Source: Actinomycetes bacterium (GTDB taxonomy: Bacteria > Actinomycetota > Acidimicrobiia > Acidimicrobiales > RAAP-2). From it: DNA of 6,949 nt. Positions 1-6,949 of the stretch are shown here, one piece after another. Position 1 is the first letter of the stretch. The number at the start of each line of letters is the position of its first letter. A program made the translations under genes and the position numbers. The notes under the pieces are model-generated. The model was not told the origin of the DNA. It saw only the letters and a program-made list of their open reading frames with translations, and did no database searches. Location of the stretch: NCBI GenBank assembly GCA_021801615.1, contig JAJYXS010000017.1, positions 1-6,949 of the forward strand, written 5' to 3'.

Positions 1-191
1 CCGCCGACGGCGACTCCACCGGAGAGCAGCTGGTGATCGCGTTCAACCCGGGCTACCTGATCGACGGGGTCGACGCCGTGCTCGACGACGAGGTGTTCAT
101 CGAGACGGACGATCCAGGCAAGCCTGCGACCGTCCGGGCCGCGGGCAGAGACGATTTCCGGTACCTGCTCATGCCGGTGCGGGTGTCCTGA
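1..191 (+). CDS. dnaN: DNA polymerase III beta subunit (sliding clamp), C-terminal end only
   Basis: This is the last 62 codons of the sliding clamp, the ring that tethers the replicative polymerase to DNA; the 5' part lies outside the window. The frame reads from base 3 to a TGA at 189-191. The visible protein has the clamp's final-domain signatures: VIAFNPGYLIDGV (the FNPxYLxDGL motif of domain III), a KPATVRA strand, and the near-universal C-terminus YLLMPVRVS, where the MPVR end lies by the peptide-binding pocket used by polymerase and clamp partners. The end falls where clamps normally stop, so the gene looks intact here. recF follows directly, as in most actinobacteria. The family assignment is firm; nothing can be said of its start or promoter. 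Confidence 0.95.
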   Translation, partial: ADGDSTGEQLVIAFNPGYLIDGVDAVLDDEVFIETDDPGKPATVRAAGRDDFRYLLMPVRVS

Positions 192-250
192 CGACGGCGG
201 CCGAGTCCGGCGAGCGATCGCCGTCGAGCAGCAGCACCGAGCTCCGCGAC

Positions 251-1321
251 TTGGAGCTCTTCGACGTCCGGCTCTTCGTCGAGGCCCGTCTCGGGCTCGA
301 GCCAGGCTCCTCGACGGTGCTGACCGGGCCTAACGGCACGGGGAAGACCACGCTGCTCGAGGCCATCGCGTACCTGGGCTCGCAGCGGTCGTTCCGCACG
401 TCCGCCCGCGATGCAATGGTCCGGGTCGGACGGGAGCGGGCGATCGTGCGAGCGCACCTCGAGCGAGAGTCCCGCCCGCTCGTCGTGGAGAGCGAGCTGC
501 AGGCCCGCGGCGGGACGCGGACCCTCGTCAACCACCGGCCCGTCCACGGGCGCAGCGAGCTCGCCGACGCCGTCCCGGTGACGGTCTTCTCGCCGGACGA
601 CCTGGCGCTCGTGCAGGGACCCCCCGTGCGCCGGCGAGACCTGGTGGATGCCGCGCTGCGCCTGATCGACCCCCGCGCGGCGGCGGACCTCGACCAGCTG
701 GACAAGGTGCTGCGCCAGCGCACCGCGCTCTTGCGCCAAGCCGGCGGGAAGCTGACGACGGAAGTGGCGTCGACCCTCGACGTCTGGGACGAACGGCTGG
801 TGGTGAGCGGCGAGGCCGTCTCCGCGGCACGCCGTGCGCTCGTGGAGGATGCCAGCACCCCGGTGCAGGAGGCCTACGCAGGGCTCAGCTCCGCGCCGTC
901 GTGTGCGGCGCCGGTGACGCTTGACTACGTCCGGGGATGGCAGGGGGATCTCGCTGGCGCGTTGGGTGCGAGCCGCAAAGACGACCTTCGCCGAGCCGCA
1001 TGCACGGTCGGCCCGCACCGCGACGAGGTGATCTTGCGGATCGACGGACGTGACGCCCGAGCGCGCGCGTCCCAGGGTGAGCAACGCAGCCTCGCCCTCG
1101 CCCTCCGGCTCGGACTGCACCGCCTGGTGACCCAGCGCCGGGGCAGCACGCCGCTCCTCCTCCTCGACGACGTCTTCTCCGAGCTCGACCCGCAGCGGAG
1201 CCGAGCCCTGGCGCGCCACCTCCCGCCGGGCCAGACGCTGCTCACCACCGCGACCGACCTGCCCGAAGGCATCGAGGTGGGTGCGGTGCTCGACGTGCGG
1301 AGCCTCGGACGGCGCTCGTGA
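251..1321 (+). CDS. recF: DNA replication and repair protein RecF (start uncertain)
   Basis: RecF is an SMC/ABC-type ATPase that works with RecO and RecR to load RecA at single-strand gaps and stalled forks. From the TTG at 251 the product is 356 residues, close to the usual 360-380. Visible motifs: Walker A GPNGTGKT (residues 26-33), SPDDL (114-118), GPHRDE (254-259), ABC signature SQGEQRS (274-280) and Walker B LLLLDDVFSELD (302-313). The TTG has no clear ribosome-binding site, and it cuts into the first beta strand: the upstream codons read ELRD and continue the family's usual N-terminus (LxxLELxDFRNY). No ATG, GTG or TTG lies in frame between base 50 and base 251; the only other candidate is a CTG at 188-190 overlapping the dnaN stop (CTGA), which would add 21 residues. 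The usual DFRNY is replaced by DVRLF. The gene ends in a GTGA overlap with the next gene, implying translational coupling. Confidence 0.93.
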   Translation: MELFDVRLFVEARLGLEPGSSTVLTGPNGTGKTTLLEAIAYLGSQRSFRTSARDAMVRVGRERAIVRAHLERESRPLVVESELQARGGTRTLVNHRPVHGRSELADAVPVTVFSPDDLALVQGPPVRRRDLVDAALRLIDPRAAADLDQLDKVLRQRTALLRQAGGKLTTEVASTLDVWDERLVVSGEAVSAARRALVEDASTPVQEAYAGLSSAPSCAAPVTLDYVRGWQGDLAGALGASRKDDLRRAACTVGPHRDEVILRIDGRDARARASQGEQRSLALALRLGLHRLVTQRRGSTPLLLLDDVFSELDPQRSRALARHLPPGQTLLTTATDLPEGIEVGAVLDVRSLGRRS

Positions 1322-1728
1322 CCAGGCCCGCTCGCAGGCGGCGCGGCGGCACGGACCGGGGACCGCGACCGTTGGAGGAGTCCCTCGACGAGCTCGTCGC
1401 AGGCCTGGCGCCCCGACCACCGGGGGGGAGCGGCCCGGGACCGGGCGGGTCCGCCGAAGGGGGCGGTCCGCCGCAGCCGCCCGGGCGCGCCGTGGCCGCG
1501 GCAGCGCTGGGCACGGTCTTCTCGAGGTGGGAGGAGCTGGTCGGACCGGCGGTCGCCAGGCACACGAGGCCGCTCCGCCTGGAAGGGGGCGTCCTGGTCG
1601 TCGCTGTCGACCGGCCGCCGTGGGCCACCCAGGTGCGGCTCCTGTCGCCGGGCATCCTCGCATGTGTGACGGAGCGGACCGGGGAGCGCCTCGAACGGCT
1701 CGACGTGGTGGTCCGGCCCTTCGGGTGA
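1318..1728 (+). CDS. dciA: DUF721 protein, DciA-type replicative helicase operator
   Basis: This 136-residue protein belongs to DUF721, the family of DciA, which helps recruit or load the DnaB helicase in bacteria lacking DnaC/DnaI; the actinobacterial member sits in exactly this place, between recF and gyrB. An arginine-rich start (residues 3-9) and a helix (LEESLDELVAGL, 19-30) are followed by a Gly/Pro-rich linker (31-57). The conserved domain covers about 60-135, with WEELVGPAVARHTRP (71-85) and the second tryptophan of PPWATQVRLL (100-109), matching the family pattern W..lvG..va.Ht.P....g.L.V.v....Wa.qL. It starts with a GTG overlapping the recF stop by 4 bases and has no strong ribosome-binding site of its own, so it is probably translated by coupling to recF. 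It is shorter than the mycobacterial homologue. The family is seen in the sequence; the helicase role is inferred from the family. Confidence 0.85.
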   Translation: MTRPARRRRGGTDRGPRPLEESLDELVAGLAPRPPGGSGPGPGGSAEGGGPPQPPGRAVAAAALGTVFSRWEELVGPAVARHTRPLRLEGGVLVVAVDRPPWATQVRLLSPGILACVTERTGERLERLDVVVRPFG

Positions 1729-1750
1729 CACGCACTCGGGTGACACGCAC
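1721..1750 (+). repeat. Perfect 15-bp tandem duplication across the dciA stop codon
   Basis: The unit TCGGGTGACACGCAC occurs twice back to back with no mismatch (1721-1735 and 1736-1750). The first copy contains the final codons and the TGA stop of dciA; the second lies in the gap. Because the unit is a multiple of three, it repeats the stop in frame. It looks like a recent slippage duplication; no function is evident. Confidence 0.9.
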
Positions 1751-1858
1751 GGACGGCTCGGCCCCGCGGGCGTCGCCGGCGCGCGCGAGATCCCGGGGCG
1801 GGGCGACCGTTGCGTGAGGAGGCACCGCCCACCCGGCCGCCAAGAGCAGCCGCGGACA

Positions 1859-1887
1859 GCCTCGGGAAGCCTCGGAAGCCTCGGGAA
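1859..1887 (+). repeat. Three tandem copies of a 10-bp motif upstream of the gyrB promoter
   Basis: GCCTCGGGAA (1859-1868), GCCTCGGAA with one G missing (1869-1877) and GCCTCGGGAA (1878-1887) run head to tail. The block ends about 25 bases before the TAGAAT -10 box, so it covers the region just upstream of the expected -35. It could be an array of binding sites or simple slippage; the spacing of about one helical turn per unit would put all copies on the same DNA face. Confidence 0.75.
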
Positions 1888-1912
1888 GCGCAGTCCGTCG
1901 GTGGGCCTCAGG

Positions 1913-1918
1913 TAGAAT
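1913..1918 (+). promoter_or_regulatory. Probable -10 box of the gyrB-gyrA promoter
   Basis: TAGAAT matches the sigma-70-type -10 consensus TATAAT at five of six bases, and is a rare A/T-rich hexamer in a very GC-rich gap. Transcription would begin near 1925. No recognisable TTGACA-like -35 lies 16-18 bases upstream (the bases there are around GCAGTC), so the promoter is either weak, activator-dependent or driven mainly by its -10, as is frequent in actinobacteria. Confidence 0.5.
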
Positions 1919-2001
1919 GAGCTGTCCGTGAGATGCACGGAAGCGGCCTCTTCTCCCGAGGTGGCAGTGGCGCGGACGTCGGGACGACCGGGTCGAAGGA
2001 G

Positions 2002-2018
2002 CGCGCCCGCCGGGCGCG
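2002..2018 (+). promoter_or_regulatory. Hairpin just upstream of the gyrB ribosome-binding site
   Basis: CGCGCCCG (2002-2009) and CGGGCGCG (2011-2018) are perfect inverted arms around one base; a real RNA fold would be a 6-bp CGCGCC/GGCGCG stem with a 5-base loop. It ends two bases before the GAGGAGG motif, so it could set access of ribosomes to gyrB. Such stems also arise by chance in GC-rich DNA. Confidence 0.4.
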
Positions 2019-2020
2019 GC

Positions 2021-2027
2021 GAGGAGG
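2021..2027 (+). promoter_or_regulatory. Ribosome-binding site fixing the gyrB start
   Basis: GAGGAGG ends six bases before the GTG at 2034. The alternative in-frame ATG at 2058 has no purine-rich site before it, so the GTG is the better start. Confidence 0.8.
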
Positions 2028-2033
2028 CAGAGC

Positions 2034-3954
<1,921 letters not shown>

Positions 3955-3956
<2 letters not shown>

Positions 3957-3959
3957 GGA
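3955..3959 (+). promoter_or_regulatory. gyrA ribosome-binding site overlapping the gyrB stop
   Basis: GAGGA begins inside the gyrB TGA stop and ends ten bases before the ATG at 3970. It supports that ATG over the open frame that extends upstream into gyrB, and suggests ribosomes finishing gyrB start gyrA. Confidence 0.65.
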
Positions 3960-3969
3960 AGCACTTTCG

Positions 3970-6480
3970 ATGGCGAGACGATCGCAGAGCACCGGGTCCC
4001 TGTCGCCGAACGGCAGCGCGGGAGCGCCTCCGGGCGCAGACGGCGCGGACGGCGGCGGGACCTTCGGCTTCATCGAGCCGATCGAGATCCAAGAGGAGAT
4101 GGAGCGCTCGTTCCTCGAGTACTCCATGTCGGTCATCGTCTCGCGCGCGCTTCCCGACGTCCGAGACGGGCTCAAGCCCGTGCACCGGCGGATCCTCTAC
4201 TCGATGTTCGAACAGAACCTGCGCCCCGACCGCCCGCACGTGAAGTGCGCGGCGGTGGTCGGCGAGGTGATGGGGACCTACCACCCCCACGGCGACGCGG
4301 CCATCTACGACGCGCTGGTGCGCATGGTGCAGGACTTCTCGATGCGCCATCCCCTGATCGACGGGCACGGGAGCTTCGGAGGTCCCGGGCCCGACGAGGG
4401 CCCGGCCGCGATGCGCTACACGGAGTGCCGCCTCCAGCCCCTCGCGCTCGACCTCATGGCGGGGATCGACGAGGAGACCGTCGACTTCGAGCCGAACTAC
4501 GCCAACAGCACCCAGCAACCGGTCGTCCTCCCGGCGCGGTTCCCCAACCTGTTGGTGAACGGGTCCCAGGGGATCGCGGTCGGGATGGCGACGAACATCC
4601 CTCCGCACAACATGGGAGAGGTCATCGACGCAGCGGTGTACCTCCTCGAGCACCCCGGGGCGACTCCCGACGAGCTTATGCAGTTCGTGAAGGGCCCCGA
4701 CTTCCCGACGGGCGGCCAGATCCTCGGTCGCCAGGGCATCCTCGACGCCTACCGCACCGGGCGCGGCTCGGTGAAGATGCGCGCGCTCGCCGAGATCGAG
4801 GAGGGCCGGGACGGGACGCGCATCATCGTCACTGAGATCCCCTACCAGACCTCGGTGCCGGTCATCAGCCAGAAGATCGACGACCTGGTGCGGGCGGGGG
4901 AGATCGAGGGGATCGCGGAGGTCCTCGACTCCTCCGCGGGGAAGAAGACCCGCCTGGTCATCCGCCTCAAGCGGGACGCGAACGCCAACGTCGTCTTGAA
5001 CAAGCTCTACAAGCACACGCCGCTGCAGACCAACTTCGGTGTCAACGTGCTGGCGCTCGTCGACGGCGTCCCCCGTACGCTCGACCTCGCCCAGGTGCTG
5101 ACGCACTACGTGACGCACCAGGTGGAGGTCGTCCGCCGCCGCTCCGAGTTCCGACTGGCGAAGGCCGAGGCCCGGGCCCACATCGTCGAGGGCCTCCTGC
5201 GGGCGATCGAGATGCTCGACGCGGTGATCGCGGCGATCCGGGCCTCCGACGACCGGTCCGCTGCCCGGTCGGCCCTCATGGCCGAGCCCTTCTCCTTCAG
5301 CGAAGAGCAGGCGAACCACATCCTCGACATGACCCTCGGAAGGCTCACGCGCCTCGGCCGGACGGAGCTGGACGAGGAGATGGCGCAGCTCCGGGTGACG
5401 ATCGCGGAGCTCGAGGCGATCCTCGCCGATCCCGCGAGGCTGCGCGGCGTCATCGCGGCCGAGATGACCGCGATCCGCGACAAGTTTGCCGACGAGCGCC
5501 GCTCGGTCATCACCCACGACCCCGGTGAGCTGGGGGTCGAGGACCTCGTGGCCGACGAGGAGATCGTCGTCACGATGACCGGCGCCGGCTACGTGAAGGC
5601 CGTCTCGGCGGACGCCTTCCGAACGCAAGGACGTGGAGGAAGGGGGGTGCAGGGGGCGCGCCTCAAGGAAGAGGATCTGGTCACGAACGTCGTGCACACG
5701 ACGACGCTGTCGTACCTCCTGCTCTTCTCCAACCGGGGGCGGGTCTACCGGCTCCGGGGCCACGAGATCCCGATGAAGGAGCGGACCGCACGGGGGACCG
5801 CGCTCGTCAACCTGCTGCCGCTCGAACCGGGGGAGACGATCCAGGCCGTCGTCGAGACCCGCGACTTCCCGGCGGATCACTACCTCGTCTTCGCGACCGC
5901 GCGCGGCCAGGTGAAGAAGACGGCGTTCAGCGAGTACGACAAGTCCCGTCGGGAGGGGTTCATCGCGATCAATCTGCGTGAGGGCGACGAGCTCGTCAGG
6001 GTGGTCGCCACCGCGGGGGGCGACGAGCTGTTCGCGGTGACGAGGACCGGCATGACGATCCGGTTCTCCGAGGACGACGTCCGCCCGATGGGACGTGACG
6101 CCGCCGGGGTGCGGGGGATCCGCCTCCGAGAGGGCGACGAGCTCGTGTCCCTCGACGTCGCCGGGGAAGGGGCCGACATCCTGATGGTGACGGACGCAGG
6201 CTACGGCAAGCGCACCAAGGTGGACCGCTTCAACCGGCAGGCCCGAGGGGGCCAGGGCGTGCGAGGGATCCGTCTGACCGCGAAGAGGGGTCGTGTGGTG
6301 GCCGCGTTCATGGCCGGGCTCGATGAGGAGATCCTGCTCGTGTCGACCGGCGGGGTCGTCATCCGCACCCCGGTGCGTGAGATCGCCTCGCAGGGGCGCG
6401 ACGCGACCGGAGTCCGCGTCATGAACCTCGACGAGGGGCAGGCGGTCGCCGCGGTCGCGAGGGTCTCGGGAAGCGAGTGA
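3970..6480 (+). CDS. gyrA: DNA gyrase subunit A
   Basis: GyrA cuts and rejoins the DNA gate of gyrase and wraps DNA with its C-terminal domain; it acts as an A2B2 complex with GyrB. From the ATG at 3970 the product is 836 residues. A Gly/Ala/Pro/Ser-rich tail of about 30 residues precedes the conserved IEPIEIQEEMERSFLEYSMSVIV. The winged-helix domain has HPHGDAAIYD (105-114) and the catalytic Tyr150 in AMRYTE; a coiled coil and LGRLTRLGR (456-464) follow. The C-terminal beta-pinwheel (about 525-830) carries the GyrA box QGRGGRG (553-559) and a second box-like QARGGQG (757-763). At the site of E. coli Ser83 there is Ala110, and the loop before the tyrosine, FGGPGPDEGPAAMRY, is one residue longer than in E. 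coli or M. tuberculosis. There is no acidic C-terminal tail. The frame remains open upstream of 3970 inside gyrB, but family homology begins only after it. Confidence 0.97.
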   Translation: MARRSQSTGSLSPNGSAGAPPGADGADGGGTFGFIEPIEIQEEMERSFLEYSMSVIVSRALPDVRDGLKPVHRRILYSMFEQNLRPDRPHVKCAAVVGEVMGTYHPHGDAAIYDALVRMVQDFSMRHPLIDGHGSFGGPGPDEGPAAMRYTECRLQPLALDLMAGIDEETVDFEPNYANSTQQPVVLPARFPNLLVNGSQGIAVGMATNIPPHNMGEVIDAAVYLLEHPGATPDELMQFVKGPDFPTGGQILGRQGILDAYRTGRGSVKMRALAEIEEGRDGTRIIVTEIPYQTSVPVISQKIDDLVRAGEIEGIAEVLDSSAGKKTRLVIRLKRDANANVVLNKLYKHTPLQTNFGVNVLALVDGVPRTLDLAQVLTHYVTHQVEVVRRRSEFRLAKAEARAHIVEGLLRAIEMLDAVIAAIRASDDRSAARSALMAEPFSFSEEQANHILDMTLGRLTRLGRTELDEEMAQLRVTIAELEAILADPARLRGVIAAEMTAIRDKFADERRSVITHDPGELGVEDLVADEEIVVTMTGAGYVKAVSADAFRTQGRGGRGVQGARLKEEDLVTNVVHTTTLSYLLLFSNRGRVYRLRGHEIPMKERTARGTALVNLLPLEPGETIQAVVETRDFPADHYLVFATARGQVKKTAFSEYDKSRREGFIAINLREGDELVRVVATAGGDELFAVTRTGMTIRFSEDDVRPMGRDAAGVRGIRLREGDELVSLDVAGEGADILMVTDAGYGKRTKVDRFNRQARGGQGVRGIRLTAKRGRVVAAFMAGLDEEILLVSTGGVVIRTPVREIASQGRDATGVRVMNLDEGQAVAAVARVSGSE

Positions 6481-6495
6481 GACGGTCCGGTCCCG

Positions 6496-6538
6496 GGCGC
6501 GCTCGGCTCGAGCCGGCGCCGCCGGGGGCGAGCGCGCC
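6496..6538 (+). promoter_or_regulatory. Long-range stem that competes with the gyrA terminator hairpin
   Basis: GGCGCGCTCG (6496-6505) is the exact reverse complement of CGAGCGCGCC (6529-6538), giving a 10-bp stem. Its right arm shares bases 6532-6538 with the left arm of the terminator hairpin, so the two cannot form together. A perfect 12-bp palindrome, CGGCTCGAGCCG (6504-6515), lies at the inner edge of the left arm. The arrangement resembles an antiterminator/terminator pair, but the very high GC content makes chance pairing likely enough to be cautious. Confidence 0.4.
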
Positions 6539-6570
6539 GCGCTGCGCGGCGCGCGGCTGGGGGGAGTTTT
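6532..6570 (+). terminator. Probable terminator of the gyrB-gyrA operon
   Basis: GCGCGCCGCG (6532-6541) and CGCGGCGCGC (6545-6554) form a perfect 10-bp stem with the 3-base loop CTG. A short TTTT (6567-6570) follows after a G-rich spacer of 12 bases. It begins 52 bases after the gyrA stop. The T run is short and displaced, as in many actinobacterial terminators, so efficiency is uncertain. Confidence 0.65.
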
Positions 6571-6605
6571 AGGGGAGTTCTATGCGGTCCTTCGCGATCT
6601 CTTAG

Positions 6606-6620
6606 GTACACCCGGTGTAC
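6606..6620 (+). promoter_or_regulatory. Perfect 15-bp inverted repeat, operator-like
   Basis: GTACACC and GGTGTAC are exact 7-bp inverted arms around a single C. The site lies 67 bases before the ATG at 6688 and about 21 bases before a weak -10-like TACCCT (6642-6647), so a bound dimeric regulator would cover the expected -35 region. Nearby, GATCTCT occurs at 6596-6602 and 6623-6629 on either side of it. I do not recognise the regulator. Confidence 0.5.
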
Positions 6621-6676
6621 TGGATCTCTGAGAGAGGCTCGTACCCTTCCAGAGAGCCCCCGGACGTGTGGTGAGC

Positions 6677-6684
6677 GAGGAGAG
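6677..6684 (+). promoter_or_regulatory. Strong ribosome-binding site for the ATG at 6688
   Basis: GAGGAGAG lies directly before the ATG, with the AGGAG core ending five bases upstream. It is among the best ribosome-binding sites in the window and shows that a real gene begins, or once began, at 6688. Confidence 0.7.
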
Positions 6685-6687
6685 AAG

Positions 6688-6949
6688 ATGAGCGACGGTT
6701 CCGAGGACCACATCGCCGGCGCATAGCCCGGACCGAGCGACCCGTCGGGAACGGCGGGCCAGGCGGACGCGCCGGACGCGCCGCCAGCGGGCCAGTCGGA
6801 GGCGCCCTGGTGGCGCCAGCCTTACGCCGGCCAGCCCGCCGGGGACGCCGGCCAGCCCGCCGGGGACGCCGGCCAGCCCGCCGGGGGCTACGCTGCCGGC
6901 CCCCCCCAAAGCCCCACCGGGTACGGCCCCTATGGCCCTTACGGTGCGT
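6688..6949 (+). pseudogene. Low-complexity Gly/Pro/Gln/Tyr-rich gene start, interrupted by TAG at codon 13; runs off the window
   Basis: The ATG at 6688 follows a strong ribosome-binding site. Translation gives MSDGSEDHIAGA and then a TAG (6724-6726). The same frame continues open to the window edge for 74 further codons with high G/C at third positions and sensible composition: an Ala/Pro/Asp/Gln-rich stretch, PWWRQPYAG, three copies of a heptapeptide AGQPAGD, then GPPQSPTGYGPYGPYG. No ATG, GTG or TTG occurs in frame after the TAG. Flexible tails like this precede membrane domains in many actinobacterial proteins. By position after gyrA the best guess is a DUF3566-type membrane protein, but no membrane segment is visible yet, so this is only inference. 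The TAG may be a true nonsense mutation, a base error (CAG, Gln, would fit the composition), or readthrough. Confidence 0.55.
6826..6888 (+). repeat. Three tandem 21-bp units encoding a heptapeptide
   Basis: Units at 6826-6846 and 6847-6867 are identical; the third (6868-6888) differs by one base, changing the last codon from GAC to GGC. Each encodes AGQPAGD (AGQPAGG in the third). The near-identity at DNA level points to recent expansion by slippage; unit number probably varies between relatives. Confidence 0.9.

Larger units (their letters stand above)
1729..2033 (+). other. Non-coding gap between dciA and gyrB (gyrB leader region)
   Basis: These 305 bases have no convincing gene on either strand. 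They hold, in order, the second copy of the 15-bp duplication, a GC-rich imperfect stem (1761-1770 with 1792-1799, no T run after it), three copies of a 10-bp motif at 1859-1887, a -10-like TAGAAT at 1913-1918, a hairpin at 2002-2018 and the gyrB ribosome-binding site at 2021-2027. The layout fits a separate promoter for the gyrase operon with an untranslated leader of roughly 105-110 bases. Supercoiling-sensitive expression of gyrase genes is common in bacteria, but nothing here proves it. Confidence 0.6.

Noticed and set aside
1761..1799. GC-rich inverted repeat after dciA as a terminator
   Set aside because: The stem needs a bulge, has a loop of about 22 bases and no T run follows; ordinary for DNA of this GC content.
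6481..6690. tRNA-Ile or tRNA-Ala, often found after gyrA in actinobacteria
   Set aside because: No T-loop GTTCGANNC or other tRNA signature on either strand; if present they lie beyond the window.
6668..6691. Seven-codon leader frame GTG GTG ... TGA ending on the ATG at 6688
   Set aside because: Its bases are the ribosome-binding site itself and it has no site of its own; the ATGA overlap is probably accidental.

Overview
This window is the conserved replication-initiation and DNA-gyrase neighbourhood of a high-GC bacterium, almost certainly an actinobacterium. The order dnaN end, recF, a DUF721/DciA gene, gyrB, gyrA, all on the + strand, is the standard actinobacterial arrangement next to the chromosomal origin (dnaA itself lies outside the window). 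Strong G/C preference at third codon positions, GTG and TTG starts, and GyrA/GyrB wording such as LPIRGKILNVERARIDKML and LGRLTRLGR suggest the Acidimicrobiia rather than mycobacteria or streptomycetes; that placement is an inference from memory of the families, not from a search.

Layout: 1-191 is the C-terminal end of the DNA polymerase sliding clamp (dnaN). 251-1321 is recF, whose visible TTG start looks slightly too far downstream. 1318-1728 is a short DUF721 (DciA-type) gene that overlaps recF by 4 bases (GTGA). 1729-2033 is a non-coding gap with two small tandem repeats, a good -10 box (TAGAAT) and a hairpin just before the gyrB ribosome-binding site. 2034-3956 is gyrB, and 3970-6480 is gyrA, 13 bases downstream in the same transcript. 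6481-6687 holds a GC-rich terminator hairpin that competes with a second, overlapping stem, then a perfect 15-bp operator-like inverted repeat and a strong ribosome-binding site. From 6688 to the right edge a new Gly/Pro/Gln/Tyr-rich gene begins, but its frame carries a TAG stop at codon 13.

The genes form two linked groups: replication and repair accessory genes (clamp, RecF gap-repair ATPase, DciA helicase operator) and both subunits of DNA gyrase, which controls supercoiling ahead of the fork.

No new multi-gene system is visible; this is a housekeeping region. The points worth a second look are local: GyrB lacks the near-invariant adenine-binding aspartate of its ATPase site (Thr instead), in a pattern that could be a compensated pair of one-base indels; the first gene after gyrA is broken by an in-frame TAG; the RecF start is unresolved; quinolone-site residues in GyrA and GyrB are of types associated with reduced susceptibility; and mutually exclusive hairpins sit after gyrA.
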